From Pedococcus sp. 5OH_020 (GTDB lineage: Bacteria; Actinomycetota; Actinomycetes; Actinomycetales; Dermatophilaceae): 64,000 bases of DNA. The first letter of the stretch is position 1; each line of letters opens with the position of its first letter. A model generated the notes under the pieces. That model was not told the DNA's origin, made no database searches, and saw only the letters and a list, made by a program, of their open reading frames with translations. Shown here piece by piece: positions 8,136 through 16,067 of the stretch. The translations under genes were made by a program, and so were the position numbers. The stretch covers positions 1 through 64,000 of the forward strand of contig NZ_JAPYZV010000006.1 in the NCBI RefSeq assembly GCF_027812955.1, given 5' to 3'.

Positions 8136-9131
8136 ATGGCACAGCACCGGCTCGGCAAGAGGTCGGCAGTCGCAACCGCACTGCTCACCGGAGCAGTCAC
8201 GCTGACCGGATGTGGCGGTGTCTCGTTCGGCGGCACGGCCGCACCGACCAGCGTCAGGGCTGACGCGCCGTCGACCTCTGGAAGCGCCTCTGCGTCGGCC
8301 ACCGAGCCGGCGACCACGAGCTCGGCGACGTCCGCCACGACGCCGTCGGCATCGACCACGTCGCCACGCCCCTCCCCGGCCAGCCCGGCCACCAGGACAC
8401 CCGCCAAGCCGAGCCGCACGACAGCGGCCAGCCCGAGGCATACGACCCCGGCTACGCCGAAGCCGTCGGTGTCCCCGGCGACCCGCAAGCCTGTACCGGT
8501 CCCGCCCACCACCCAGCCCCCGGCTGCCCCGCAGGACGGCCAGACCCTTCACGTCGGTGACAGTGGCGCGTACGTGCACCGCGTGCAGGAGCGCTTGGCA
8601 GCACTCGGCTACTGGAACGGCACGCCCGACGGTACGTACGGCGGCCTGACGGCGCAGGCAGTGATGGCGCTGCAGAAGGCGACCGGCCTTGGCCGCGACG
8701 GGGTGTTCGGACCCGCCACGCGTCGCGCGCTGGAGGCCGGTGTCCGTCCCGGGTCGAGGATCGGCGGCAGCGGCATCGAGATCGACAAGGCCCGTCAGCT
8801 GCTGCTCGTCGTGCGTGGCGGCGCGGTCACCACGATCCTCAACACGAGCACCGGGAGCGGCCAGCACTACGACTACCAGGGGGTGGACCGAGTGGCGAAC
8901 ACCCCGGCAGGCACGTACAGCACCTTCCGGTCGGTGGACCACCTCGACAAGGGGCCACTCGGCGACCTGTGGCGCCCGCGCTACTTCAACGGCGGCATCG
9001 CGGTCCATGGCGCCGGGAACGTGCCCGGCTACCCCGCGTCGCACGGCTGCGCCCGGGTGAGCAACCCGGCGATGGACATGATCTGGGCGACCGGGCTCAT
9101 GCCGATCGGTGGACGGGTCGTCGTCTACTGA
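8136..9131 (+). CDS. L,D-transpeptidase lipoprotein with peptidoglycan-binding domain
   Basis: 331 aa exported enzyme that would make or edit non-classical 3-3 cross-links in peptidoglycan. The lipoprotein signal peptide is KRSAVATALLTGAVTLTGC with lipobox LTGC (Cys26). A long Ser/Thr/Pro/Ala linker spans about 30-130. A PG_binding_1 domain at about 135-195 contains LHVGDSGAYVHRVQERLAALGY. The YkuD catalytic domain ends in HGAGNVPGYPASHGCARVSN with nucleophile Cys305. The open frame begins at 7992, but the ATG at 8136 has GAGGAAGGGG just upstream and gives a proper signal peptide. Transcription may be influenced by the tandem repeats at 7876-7935. A nested hairpin follows at 9165-9237. Confidence 0.93.
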   Translation: MAQHRLGKRSAVATALLTGAVTLTGCGGVSFGGTAAPTSVRADAPSTSGSASASATEPATTSSATSATTPSASTTSPRPSPASPATRTPAKPSRTTAASPRHTTPATPKPSVSPATRKPVPVPPTTQPPAAPQDGQTLHVGDSGAYVHRVQERLAALGYWNGTPDGTYGGLTAQAVMALQKATGLGRDGVFGPATRRALEAGVRPGSRIGGSGIEIDKARQLLLVVRGGAVTTILNTSTGSGQHYDYQGVDRVANTPAGTYSTFRSVDHLDKGPLGDLWRPRYFNGGIAVHGAGNVPGYPASHGCARVSNPAMDMIWATGLMPIGGRVVVY

Positions 9132-9164
9132 CCACCGTCCCCGGCCACCCCACCAACCCCCCTC

Positions 9165-9237
9165 CGACCGAACTACCGACACGCCGTGGTTTGCGGACTC
9201 AGAACGTCCGACACGCACAAAATCGGGAGTTCGGTCG
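9165..9237. terminator. 73-nt nested hairpin between convergent genes
   Basis: The outer arms CGACCGAACT (9165-9174) and AGTTCGGTCG (9228-9237) are perfect complements. Inside, CCGA/TCGG (9176-9179/9223-9226), CGTG/CACG (9185-9188/9212-9215) and CGGAC/GTCCG (9194-9198/9206-9210) nest in order, giving one long interrupted stem with a TCAGAAC loop. It sits between the convergent transpeptidase and RIO kinase genes. A bidirectional terminator is the simplest reading; a structured RNA is possible. The following 9241-9281 is a GGAGGAGGGCC purine repeat. Confidence 0.55.
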
Positions 9238-9240
9238 TGA

Positions 9241-9281
9241 GGAGGGGCCCGGAGGAGGGCCGGAGGAGGGCCCGAGGAGGA
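9241..9281. repeat. GGAGGAGGGCC purine-rich repeat
   Basis: About three copies of a GGAGGAGGGCC-like unit (9241-9250 degenerate, 9251-9261, 9262-9272), plus GGGCCC palindromes. On the minus strand, 35 bases past the RIO kinase stop, it is read as a C-rich tract. Confidence 0.6.
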
Positions 9282-9315
9282 GCGTCTCGGGGGAGTGGAA
9301 GCGGGCGGCCGAGCC

Positions 9316-10152
9316 TCACCAGCGTGAAGTCGCCTCCGCGACCAGGTCGCCCAGCAGCTGGCCCTCGTCTACGGCGTAACCGCGCGCGGTGAACCAGCGG
9401 CACATGTTCGTCACGTCCCGCTCGAGGAACTCGAAGCCCCGGGGGTTGCCGATGATGTCGACGATCTGCGGCCAGTCGATGAGAACGAGACTGTCGCGGT
9501 GCAGGAGCACGTTGTAGGCAGAGAGGTCTCCATGCGTCCAGCCGCGCTTGGCCAGGACGACCATGGCGGACCGCAGCTGTTCGAACAGCTCCGGGAGCAG
9601 CTCGACCGAAGGTCTCGTCTGGGCGAGTCGCGGTGCCGCCATGCCCTCGTCCCCGACAAGCTCCATGAGCATCTCGCGGTCGCTCAGCTGCACGGGATAG
9701 GGGACCGGCAGCCCCAGCTCCCAGAGGGCGCCGAGGGCCTCGAACTCCGCGACCGCCCACTGCCCCGAGAGCAGCTCGCGACCGAACTCGGTGCGGCGTG
9801 CCATCGCCCGCATCTCTCGGCTGCGCCGGACCCGGCGACCCTCCTGGTAGCCGGCGTCCCTGTGGAACATCCGGTGTTCGCCGGTGCGGTAGCGCTTCGC
9901 CGCGAGGTAGCTGTCCACGGCAGGCGCCGCGGTCCCATCGGGGACCCAGCGACGCACGATGTGGACGTCGGCCTCCTTGCCGGTCTTGAGGATGCCGAGG
10001 TCGGCCTCGACGGCACCCAGAGCGGTGATGACCCAGTCGGGTCGGGGTTGGGGACCGTGTGTGGCACCGTCCCAGCTCGACCAGCGCTCGCCCTCGGGTG
10101 GCGAGTCGGGAAGGCTGTCAAAAGAGAAGCTGGTGTGCTCCTGGAACTGCAT
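9316..10152 (-). CDS. RIO-family atypical serine kinase
   Basis: 278 aa kinase of the RIO1 type. The ATP-binding half contains LGILKTGKEADVHIVRRW and the lysine-bearing YLAAKRYR. The catalytic loop is GWTHGDLSAYNVLLH and the metal-binding motif is LIDWPQIVDI, where DWPQ replaces DFG as is normal for RIO proteins. In archaea and eukaryotes RIO kinases act in ribosome maturation; bacterial targets are unknown. The frame opens at 10185, but the ATG at 10152 has GGAG nine bases upstream and begins MQFQEHTSFSF, so it is preferred. It is convergent with the transpeptidase and divergent from the acyl-CoA dehydrogenase. Confidence 0.9.
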   Translation of the reverse strand: MQFQEHTSFSFDSLPDSPPEGERWSSWDGATHGPQPRPDWVITALGAVEADLGILKTGKEADVHIVRRWVPDGTAAPAVDSYLAAKRYRTGEHRMFHRDAGYQEGRRVRRSREMRAMARRTEFGRELLSGQWAVAEFEALGALWELGLPVPYPVQLSDREMLMELVGDEGMAAPRLAQTRPSVELLPELFEQLRSAMVVLAKRGWTHGDLSAYNVLLHRDSLVLIDWPQIVDIIGNPRGFEFLERDVTNMCRWFTARGYAVDEGQLLGDLVAEATSRW

Positions 10153-10434
10153 GGGTGGACTCCAAGGAAATGGGGAGGGTGGCATGGGTCTGGACGGTCA
10201 TGCCAAGGACAGTCGTAGACATCTCGGGCCTCCTCGGAGTCGGGGGTGGAGCCAGCCCACCGGATATGTCGCGTGGGTCGCCCCCCAAGGGTGCCAGCGC
10301 TCCGACCCACGGCGCCACCGAGTTTCCTGACGCCGCTGGTGGTGGGACTCACACGCCGCGAGCCTGTGCCGCGCCGAGGGTACTCGGCATACTCGCCGCA
10401 GGACCTTTCCACGATCGCAAGGTGGCGAACACGT

Positions 10435-11640
10435 ATGTCCCGACTGCAGCAGACCGACGGCCTGACCGAGGATCAGCGGGACCTGCTGGGCCTCGTCCGG
10501 GAGTTCGTGGACGAGCAGATCATCCCCGTGGCCCAGGAGCTGGAGCACGCCGACGAGTACCCGACGAAGATCGTCGAGGGGATGCAGGAGATGGGCATCT
10601 TCGGGCTGATGATCCCCGAGGAGTACGGCGGTCTGGGGGAGTCTCTGCTGACGTACGCGTTGTGCGTGGAGGAGATCGCGCGGGGCTGGATGAGCGTGAG
10701 CGGCATCATCAACACGCACTTCATCGTGGCCTACATGCTGCTGCAGCACGGCACGCAGGAGCAGAAGCAGCGCTACCTGCCGCGGATGGCGACCGGGGAG
10801 GTCCGCGGCGCCTTCTCGATGTCGGAGCCGGGGCTGGGTTCCGACGTGTCAGCGATCAAGACGAAAGCCGTGCGTGACAGCGAGGACTCCGACGACTGGA
10901 GCATCACAGGTCAGAAGATGTGGCTCACCAACGGTGGCAGCGCGAACCTGGTGGCGGTGCTGGTCAAGACAGACCTTGGAGCCGACTCGGTGTACCGGAA
11001 CCTGACGACGTTCCTGGTGGAGAAGGAGCCCGGGTTCGGCCAGACGGCCCAAGGGGTCACGGTGCCGGGCAAGATCGACAAGATGGGCTACAAGGGTGTC
11101 GACACCACCGAGCTCGTGCTGGAGGGGCACCGCAGCACCACGGCGCAGATCCTCGGCGGAGAGCCCGGACGGGGTTTCTACCAGATGATGGACGGCGTCG
11201 AGGTCGGCCGGGTCAACGTCGCCGCGCGGGCCTGTGGGGTGTCCATGCGAGCCTTCGAGCTGGGCATCTCCTACGCCCAGCAGCGGGAGACGTTCGGCAA
11301 GAAGATCGCCGAGCACCAGGGGATCCTGTTCCGGCTGGCCGATATGGCGACCAAGGTGGAGGCCAGCCACCAGCTGATGGTGAAGGCTGCCCGGCTCAAG
11401 GACGCCGGGGCCCGTAACGACCTGGAGGCTGGGATGGCCAAGTACCTGGCCGCGGAGAACTGTGCCGACGTGGTCGAGCAGTCGTTCCGGATCCACGGCG
11501 GGTATGGCTACTCCAAGGAGTACGAGATCGAGCGGCTCTACCGGGAGGCGCCCATGCTGCTGATCGGCGAGGGCACCGCGGAGATCCAGAAGATGATCAT
11601 CGGCCGCCGCCTGCTCGAGGACTTCGCCCTCAAGGGCTGA
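10435..11640 (+). CDS. Acyl-CoA dehydrogenase
   Basis: 401 aa FAD flavoprotein that introduces an alpha-beta double bond into an acyl-CoA. It has the normal length and order: an N-terminal helical domain with GLMIPEEYGGLGES, the middle beta domain with AFSMSEPGLGSDVSAIKTKA and ITGQKMWLTNGG, and a C-terminal helical domain with YAQQRETFGKKI. It ends with the FRIHGGYGYSKEYEIERLYREA segment, whose Glu is in the catalytic-base region, and GEGTAEIQKMIIGR. The frame opens at 10246, but the ATG at 10435 (MSRLQQTDGLTEDQRD) fits the family. Substrate chain type is not evident. A possible partner is the MaoC hydratase at 22.6 kb, but they are not in one operon. Confidence 0.92.
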   Translation: MSRLQQTDGLTEDQRDLLGLVREFVDEQIIPVAQELEHADEYPTKIVEGMQEMGIFGLMIPEEYGGLGESLLTYALCVEEIARGWMSVSGIINTHFIVAYMLLQHGTQEQKQRYLPRMATGEVRGAFSMSEPGLGSDVSAIKTKAVRDSEDSDDWSITGQKMWLTNGGSANLVAVLVKTDLGADSVYRNLTTFLVEKEPGFGQTAQGVTVPGKIDKMGYKGVDTTELVLEGHRSTTAQILGGEPGRGFYQMMDGVEVGRVNVAARACGVSMRAFELGISYAQQRETFGKKIAEHQGILFRLADMATKVEASHQLMVKAARLKDAGARNDLEAGMAKYLAAENCADVVEQSFRIHGGYGYSKEYEIERLYREAPMLLIGEGTAEIQKMIIGRRLLEDFALKG

Positions 11641-11701
11641 GCGGGAGCTCCGCTCGATGGCAATGGGGCGGTCGCCCGCGCGGTTTGAGACACTGGGCCC
11701 C

Positions 11702-12298
11702 ATGAGCACTCAGCCGAACGCCATGGCCAGGTCGCGCGCAGTCCTGACCCTTGAGTACCCGATGTCGTTGGGGCGGTACGACACCTACGACAAGGCGCAG
11801 AAGGCGGTCGACTACCTCTCGGACCATGAGTTCCCGGTGCAGAACGTGCTGATCGTCGGCACGGACCTCAAGCAGCTCGAGCGCGTGACGGGCCGGCTCA
11901 CCCGCGGACGTGTGGCCGTGGGCGGTCTGGTCTCCGGGGCCTGGCTGGGGCTGTTCGTGGGTTTGATCTTCTCGCTGCTCGACACGAGCAACAGCGCAGG
12001 GTTCGCGGGAGTGCTCATCACTGTGGCGTTCGGCGCCGTGTTCGGCCTGGTGTGGGCGCTCATCGGCTACGCGCTGACCGGCGGCAACCGGGACTTCACG
12101 TCCGTCATGCAGGTGGTGGCAACGCAGTACGAGGTGCTCGTCGAGCACAAGTTCGCTGCCCACGCTCGCGAGCTCCTCGCACAGATGGACCCGATGGCCG
12201 CGGCGCAGGCCCAGGTGGACGCCGCACGTCAGGCCCAGCTCGACGCCGCGACGCGGGCCCAGGCCCAGGATCCCACCAGGCAGCAGCCTCCCGTCTGA
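11702..12298 (+). CDS. General stress protein (YflT/GS17M-like) with two membrane segments
   Basis: 198 aa. The N-terminal domain (about 20-60) has the YflT-type pattern YDTYDKAQKAVDYLSDHEFPVQNVLIVG. Two glycine-rich membrane segments follow (AVGGLVSGAWLGLFVGLIFSLL and GFAGVLITVAFGAVFGLVWALIGYAL), then a short beta region and an Ala/Gln-rich charged tail. Such proteins are induced by heat or general stress in Gram-positives; the molecular job is unknown. The ATG at 11702 is chosen over the longer frame from 11657. A weak GACACT hexamer lies 7 bases upstream, hinting at a leaderless start. Confidence 0.82.
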   Translation: MSTQPNAMARSRAVLTLEYPMSLGRYDTYDKAQKAVDYLSDHEFPVQNVLIVGTDLKQLERVTGRLTRGRVAVGGLVSGAWLGLFVGLIFSLLDTSNSAGFAGVLITVAFGAVFGLVWALIGYALTGGNRDFTSVMQVVATQYEVLVEHKFAAHARELLAQMDPMAAAQAQVDAARQAQLDAATRAQAQDPTRQQPPV

Positions 12299-12337
12299 GC
12301 CGGGCCCGGGCACCTGGCCTCCGTCGAGTGCGGCACC

Positions 12338-12401
12338 GCCGACCGCCGTGTCCGCCGACCGCCGTGTCCGCCGACCGCTGTGTCCGCCGACCGCCGGGCC
12401 C
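12338..12401. repeat. Four 16-bp tandem repeats
   Basis: GCCGACCGCCGTGTCC is repeated at 12338, 12354, 12370 (one change) and 12386 (two changes). Degenerate GCCAACCGCC copies continue to about 12450. It fills most of the gap between the stress protein and the PIG-L deacetylase and is a likely variable-number tandem repeat. Confidence 0.8.
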
Positions 12402-12493
12402 GCCAACCGCCTCACCGCAACCGCCCGCCCGCCAACCGCCGTATCCACCAAATGGCTGTACCTGCCCCTTCGGCTCCGGCATACCCTCGGCGC

Positions 12494-13234
12494 ATGACTG
12501 AGCCAGCGTCCGCATCCCTGCAGGAGTTCGGCGACGACTTCTCTTCGGCCCTGTGCGTCGTGGCGCACCCCGACGACATCGAGTACGGCACCGCTGCGGC
12601 CGTCGCGAGCTGGACCGCGGCGGGCAAGACCGTGACGTACTTCCTGCTGACTCGCGGGGAGGCGGGCATCGACACCATGCATCCGGACCAGGCCGCCAAG
12701 GTCCGCGAGCAGGAGGAGCGCGACGGTGCAGCCATCGTCGGGGTCACCGAGGTCGAGTTCGGCAGCCACCGGGACGGCGTCGTGGAGTACGGGCTGGCCC
12801 TTCGCCGGGACATCGCCCGCGAGATCCGGCGCAGGCGCCCTGACGTCGTGGTGACCGGTGACTACCACGACCGGTTCGTCGCCGGGATGCTCAACCAGGC
12901 GGACCATCGCGCAGTCGGGCTGGCGACGGTGGACGCGGTCGCCGACGCCGGGAACCGCTGGATCTTTCCGGAGCTGTTGGAGGAGGAGGGCCTCGAGCCC
13001 TGGACGGTCCGGCGGCTCTGCTTCGCCGGCTCGACGACACCCACTCACTTCATCGGGGTCGGGGACCACGTCGAGCAGGCCGTCGCCTCCTTGGAGGCGC
13101 ACCGCACGTACAACGAGGCGCTTCCGGAGACCTTCCCGAAGCCTCGGGACATCGTGTCCATGGTGCTCGGCTGGGGTGGCCAGGCCGCCGGGGTACCGAG
13201 TGCGATGACGCTCGACGTCGTCGAGCGCCGTTAG
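12494..13234 (+). CDS. PIG-L/LmbE-family deacetylase
   Basis: 246 aa zinc-dependent N-deacetylase of the PIG-L family, which includes MshB and mycothiol S-conjugate amidase. The signature VVAHPDDIEYG near residue 20 supplies the metal ligands and catalytic Asp. The third metal ligand is probably in NQADHRAVG near 140, and PTHFIGVGDHVEQAVASLEAHRTY is a family C-terminal block. The frame opens upstream at 12380 through repeat DNA; the ATG at 12494 has TACCCT (12482-12487) six bases upstream, the leaderless pattern. The last codons and stop are the first unit of a tandem duplication (13214-13320). Its exact substrate is unknown. Confidence 0.87.
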   Translation: MTEPASASLQEFGDDFSSALCVVAHPDDIEYGTAAAVASWTAAGKTVTYFLLTRGEAGIDTMHPDQAAKVREQEERDGAAIVGVTEVEFGSHRDGVVEYGLALRRDIAREIRRRRPDVVVTGDYHDRFVAGMLNQADHRAVGLATVDAVADAGNRWIFPELLEEEGLEPWTVRRLCFAGSTTPTHFIGVGDHVEQAVASLEAHRTYNEALPETFPKPRDIVSMVLGWGGQAAGVPSAMTLDVVERR

Positions 13235-13320
13235 GAGCTCCGTCGTCGTCGAGCGCCGTTAGGAGCTCCGTCGTCGTCGAGCGCCGCTAGGAGCCCCATC
13301 GTCCAGCGCCGCTAGGACGC
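13214..13320. repeat. Tandem 28-bp duplications of a gene's 3' end including its stop codon
   Basis: Unit 1 (13214-13241) covers the last codons and TAG of the PIG-L gene. Units 2 (13242-13269) and 3 (13270-13297) are near-identical copies outside the gene, and a shortened fourth begins at 13298. Each contains GTCGAGCGCCGTTAG (or CGCTAG) followed by GAGCTCC. Read-through of the first TAG in frame would be caught by later copies only if the frame returned, since 28 is not a multiple of three. Confidence 0.85.
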
Positions 13321-13336
13321 AGGTGCCACCCGCTCC

Positions 13337-14833
13337 TCAGCCGCGCCGGTCCTGAACCTCCCGGATCCAGCCCTCTACCTCGGCGCTGGTGCGCGGCATG
13401 GCCGCGGAGAGGTTCTCGTACCCGTCCTCGGTGACCAGCACGTCGTCCTCGATCCGCACGCCGATGCCGCGGAACCGCTCGGGCGCCTTGAGGTCATCGG
13501 CCTTGAAGTACAGCCCAGGCTCGACGGTGAGGACCATCCCGGGTCGCAGCTCGGCATCCAGGTACTCCTCCCGCGTGGCGAGGGCGCAGTCGTGCACGTC
13601 GATCCCGAGATGGTGGCTGGTGCCGTGCACCATCCAGCGTCGGTGGTACTGGCCGTGGTCCTTGTCCAGGGTGGCCTCCACGTCGACGCCCTCGGGCAGC
13701 AGCCCCCAGGCGTGCAGGTGCTCCGCGATGACCCGGATCGCCGCCGCGTGCACGTCCGAGAAGCGGTTGCCGGGCCTGACGGCGGCGAGACCGGCCTCCT
13801 GCGCGGCATACACCGCGTCGTAGACCTCGCGCTGCGCGTCCGTGAAGGTCCCGTTGGCGGGCAGGGTTCTCGTGATGTCGGCTGTGAAGAGCGACTCCCG
13901 CTCGACCCCGGCGTCCAGCAGGATGAGGTCCCCTTCGCGGAGGTCACCGGTGTTCTTGATCCAGTGGAGGGTCGTGGCGTGGTCGCCGGCCGCGCAGATG
14001 GAGTCGTACCCGACGCCGTTGCCCTCGTGCCGTGCGACCAGGCCGAACACGCCCTCGACCCAGCGCTCGCCGCGGCCTTTACCTACGGCCTCGGGAAGGG
14101 CCGCGATGACAGCCTCGAACCCGTGGCGGGTCGCCTCCACCGCCCTGCGCATCTCCTCGACCTCCCACTCGTCCTTCGTCAGACGGAGCGTGGAGAGGAA
14201 GTGGGCGAGCTCCTCGTCGGCTTCCGTGAGGTCGTCCTGGTCGGTCGTCTCCGAGCTGCGCTGGTCGTCCAGCTGACGGGTGAGGTCCCGGTCCGCGTCC
14301 CGCACGAGCCGGACGGTGACCTCCCCGGCGTCCTTGACCGCTGCGTCCGCGAACTCGTCGATGTGTCGTGCGGTCAGCCCCAGCTCGGTCTCGAGGTCCT
14401 CGATCGTCGGGCGCGCACCCACCCAGAACTCGCCGTACCGGGCGTCCGCGAAGAACTCGTCGGTGTCCCGGCCGGCCAGCGGGCGGAAGTAGAGCACGGC
14501 CTCATGGGTACCGTCGTCACGTGGCTCGAGTATGAGGACGGCGTCCGGCTCGCGGTCGCCACCCAGTCCCGTGAGGTGTGCGAAGGCGCTGTGCGGCCGG
14601 AAGACGTAGTCCGTGTCGTTGCTGCGGACCTTCAGACCGCCCGCCGGGATGACGAGCCGTTCACCCGGGAACGCGGCGCTCACTGCGTCCCGACGGGCGG
14701 CGGCATACCGCGCCGCCTCACTGAGCCCGGTGGCGCCCGGGTGACGAGGCGCCCAGTCCTCGGCGATGAACTTCCGCAGCTCGTCCGTGGTGGGGCGCGC
14801 GCGGTTCTCCGGCTTCTTCTGCTCTTCGCTCAC
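13337..14833 (-). CDS. pepP: Xaa-Pro aminopeptidase (aminopeptidase P family)
   Basis: 498 aa pita-bread metallopeptidase that removes an N-terminal residue preceding proline. The N-terminal creatinase-like domain occupies about 50-230. The catalytic domain carries the five metal ligands in order: DLILLDAGVERESLFTADIT (two Asp), HGTSHHLGIDVHD (His), LTVEPGLYF (Glu) and GIGVRIEDDVLV (Glu). The length matches actinobacterial PepP. The GTG start overlaps the TGA of topoisomerase IB by 4 bases (GTGA), so the two genes are co-translated. The functional link between them is not obvious. Confidence 0.92.
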   Translation of the reverse strand: MSEEQKKPENRARPTTDELRKFIAEDWAPRHPGATGLSEAARYAAARRDAVSAAFPGERLVIPAGGLKVRSNDTDYVFRPHSAFAHLTGLGGDREPDAVLILEPRDDGTHEAVLYFRPLAGRDTDEFFADARYGEFWVGARPTIEDLETELGLTARHIDEFADAAVKDAGEVTVRLVRDADRDLTRQLDDQRSSETTDQDDLTEADEELAHFLSTLRLTKDEWEVEEMRRAVEATRHGFEAVIAALPEAVGKGRGERWVEGVFGLVARHEGNGVGYDSICAAGDHATTLHWIKNTGDLREGDLILLDAGVERESLFTADITRTLPANGTFTDAQREVYDAVYAAQEAGLAAVRPGNRFSDVHAAAIRVIAEHLHAWGLLPEGVDVEATLDKDHGQYHRRWMVHGTSHHLGIDVHDCALATREEYLDAELRPGMVLTVEPGLYFKADDLKAPERFRGIGVRIEDDVLVTEDGYENLSAAMPRTSAEVEGWIREVQDRRG

Positions 14834-15894
14834 CGGGCAATCGTCGCACGACGTCCACGCCGAGCGGTGGTCACCACGGCCTCCTCCGGTTCCTCGGCCG
14901 GGGCGAGGAGGGCTAGCAGCGCCCGCTCGGCCGCAGCCTGTCGGCGCTCGGGGTTGCGGTACCGGCGGGGGTCCACCTCTATGGTGCTGCCGGACTCGTA
15001 GCGGTCCAGCACCCGCGGGTCGATATAGGAGCTCTTCGCGATGGTCGGCGTGTTGCCGAGGTACTCGGAGACCTCCTGCACGGCTGCCTTGATGGCCCTC
15101 TTGCGGGAGGCCGGCGTGTCACCCGGCTCGTCGCTCGTGGCGAGTGCGACGGCCGCCAGCACCGTTGCGTGCCAGGTGCGGAAGTCCTTGGCTGTCATCT
15201 CGCCGCCGAGCAGGTCGCGGAGATAGCCGTTCACCGTCGCGGCGTCGAGGTCGGCCCAGCGACGGCCCTGCTGGTAGGCGAGCAACCTGCGGCTGGCGGA
15301 GCGGCGCCTTCGCATCCGCTCCAGCACTTGGATCGCCACGGCGTCGTCGATCTCCACGGTGTGCTCGATCCCGGACTTGCCGACGAAATGGAACACGATC
15401 ACGTCCCCCCGGCGGCGGACGTGGTGTCGCTCGAGCGTCGTGAGGCCGAACGAGCCGTTGTCCTCGGTGTAGGCGTCGTTGCCGATGCGGAAGTACCCAA
15501 GGTCCAGAAGGCGCACCGCGGCAGCCGCAGCCCGTTCCCTGGTCATCCCCTGCCCTGCGAGGTCACGAAGGACCCGCCTCCGCGCCTGCGGCAGGCGCCT
15601 GGCGGCCGCCAGGACCCGGTCGAACTTCTCCTGGTCGCGCTTGACCCGCCACTGCGGGTGGTACAGGTACTGCCGCCGCCCGGCGGCGTCCGTTCCGACC
15701 GCCTGCAGATGGCCGTTCTGAAAGGGACAGATCCAGACGTCCTTCCACGCCGGCGGGATCGCCAGCGCTCGGATCCGCTCGACCTCGTGCGGTGGGAGGC
15801 GCTCGCCGTTCTCGTCGAGGTAGACGAAGCCGCGGCCGACCTTGCGCCGCGTCCAACCGCGCGACGAGGCGTTGACGGTCCGCAAACGAGGCAT
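14830..15894 (-). CDS. DNA topoisomerase IB
   Basis: 354 aa poxvirus/eukaryote-type topoisomerase IB, which relaxes supercoils through a 3'-phosphotyrosyl intermediate. The N-terminal domain has GFVYLDENGERLPPHEVERI and IPPAWKDVWICPFQNGHLQA. The catalytic core has GYFRIGNDAYTEDNGSFGL, HFVGKSGIEH (Lys), AKDFRTWHAT (Arg/His) and the nucleophile Tyr near residue 290 in AKSSYIDPRV. TACAGT lies five bases before the ATG with no Shine-Dalgarno. Such enzymes are patchily distributed in bacteria and are commonly thought to have been acquired horizontally. Composition here does not look different from its neighbours. Confidence 0.93.
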   Translation of the reverse strand: MPRLRTVNASSRGWTRRKVGRGFVYLDENGERLPPHEVERIRALAIPPAWKDVWICPFQNGHLQAVGTDAAGRRQYLYHPQWRVKRDQEKFDRVLAAARRLPQARRRVLRDLAGQGMTRERAAAAAVRLLDLGYFRIGNDAYTEDNGSFGLTTLERHHVRRRGDVIVFHFVGKSGIEHTVEIDDAVAIQVLERMRRRRSASRRLLAYQQGRRWADLDAATVNGYLRDLLGGEMTAKDFRTWHATVLAAVALATSDEPGDTPASRKRAIKAAVQEVSEYLGNTPTIAKSSYIDPRVLDRYESGSTIEVDPRRYRNPERRQAAAERALLALLAPAEEPEEAVVTTARRGRRATIAR

Positions 15895-16029
15895 GGCGCA
15901 CTGTAGGCACAGGGTGTTCCGCCTCGCACGCTCGACGGCCGGTCGCGCCGACGACTGTGTGCGCCGCCCGGGAGGACCAGTCGCGGGCCCAGTCTCGGCA
16001 TCACGGCGGAGGGCAGTGGCGTTAGCGCG

Positions 16030-16059
16030 CTGACAAAAGGGACGAAGCGGCCATACAGT
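16030..16059 (+). promoter_or_regulatory. Promoter of the IclR-glpK unit
   Basis: CTGACA (16030-16035) and TACAGT (16054-16059) are separated by 18 bases. They match the sigma70-type consensus at 5/6 and 4/6. The hexamer ends 8 bases before the GTG of the IclR gene, so the transcript would be leaderless or nearly so. The remaining gap from 15895 holds no other feature. Confidence 0.6.
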
Positions 16060-16067
16060 CAGCCCCT

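Noticed and set aside
12338-13320. Repeat clusters as a CRISPR array
   Set aside because: Units are contiguous without unique spacers, and no cas genes occur; the RecB-like nuclease at 25.7 kb is not next to any array.
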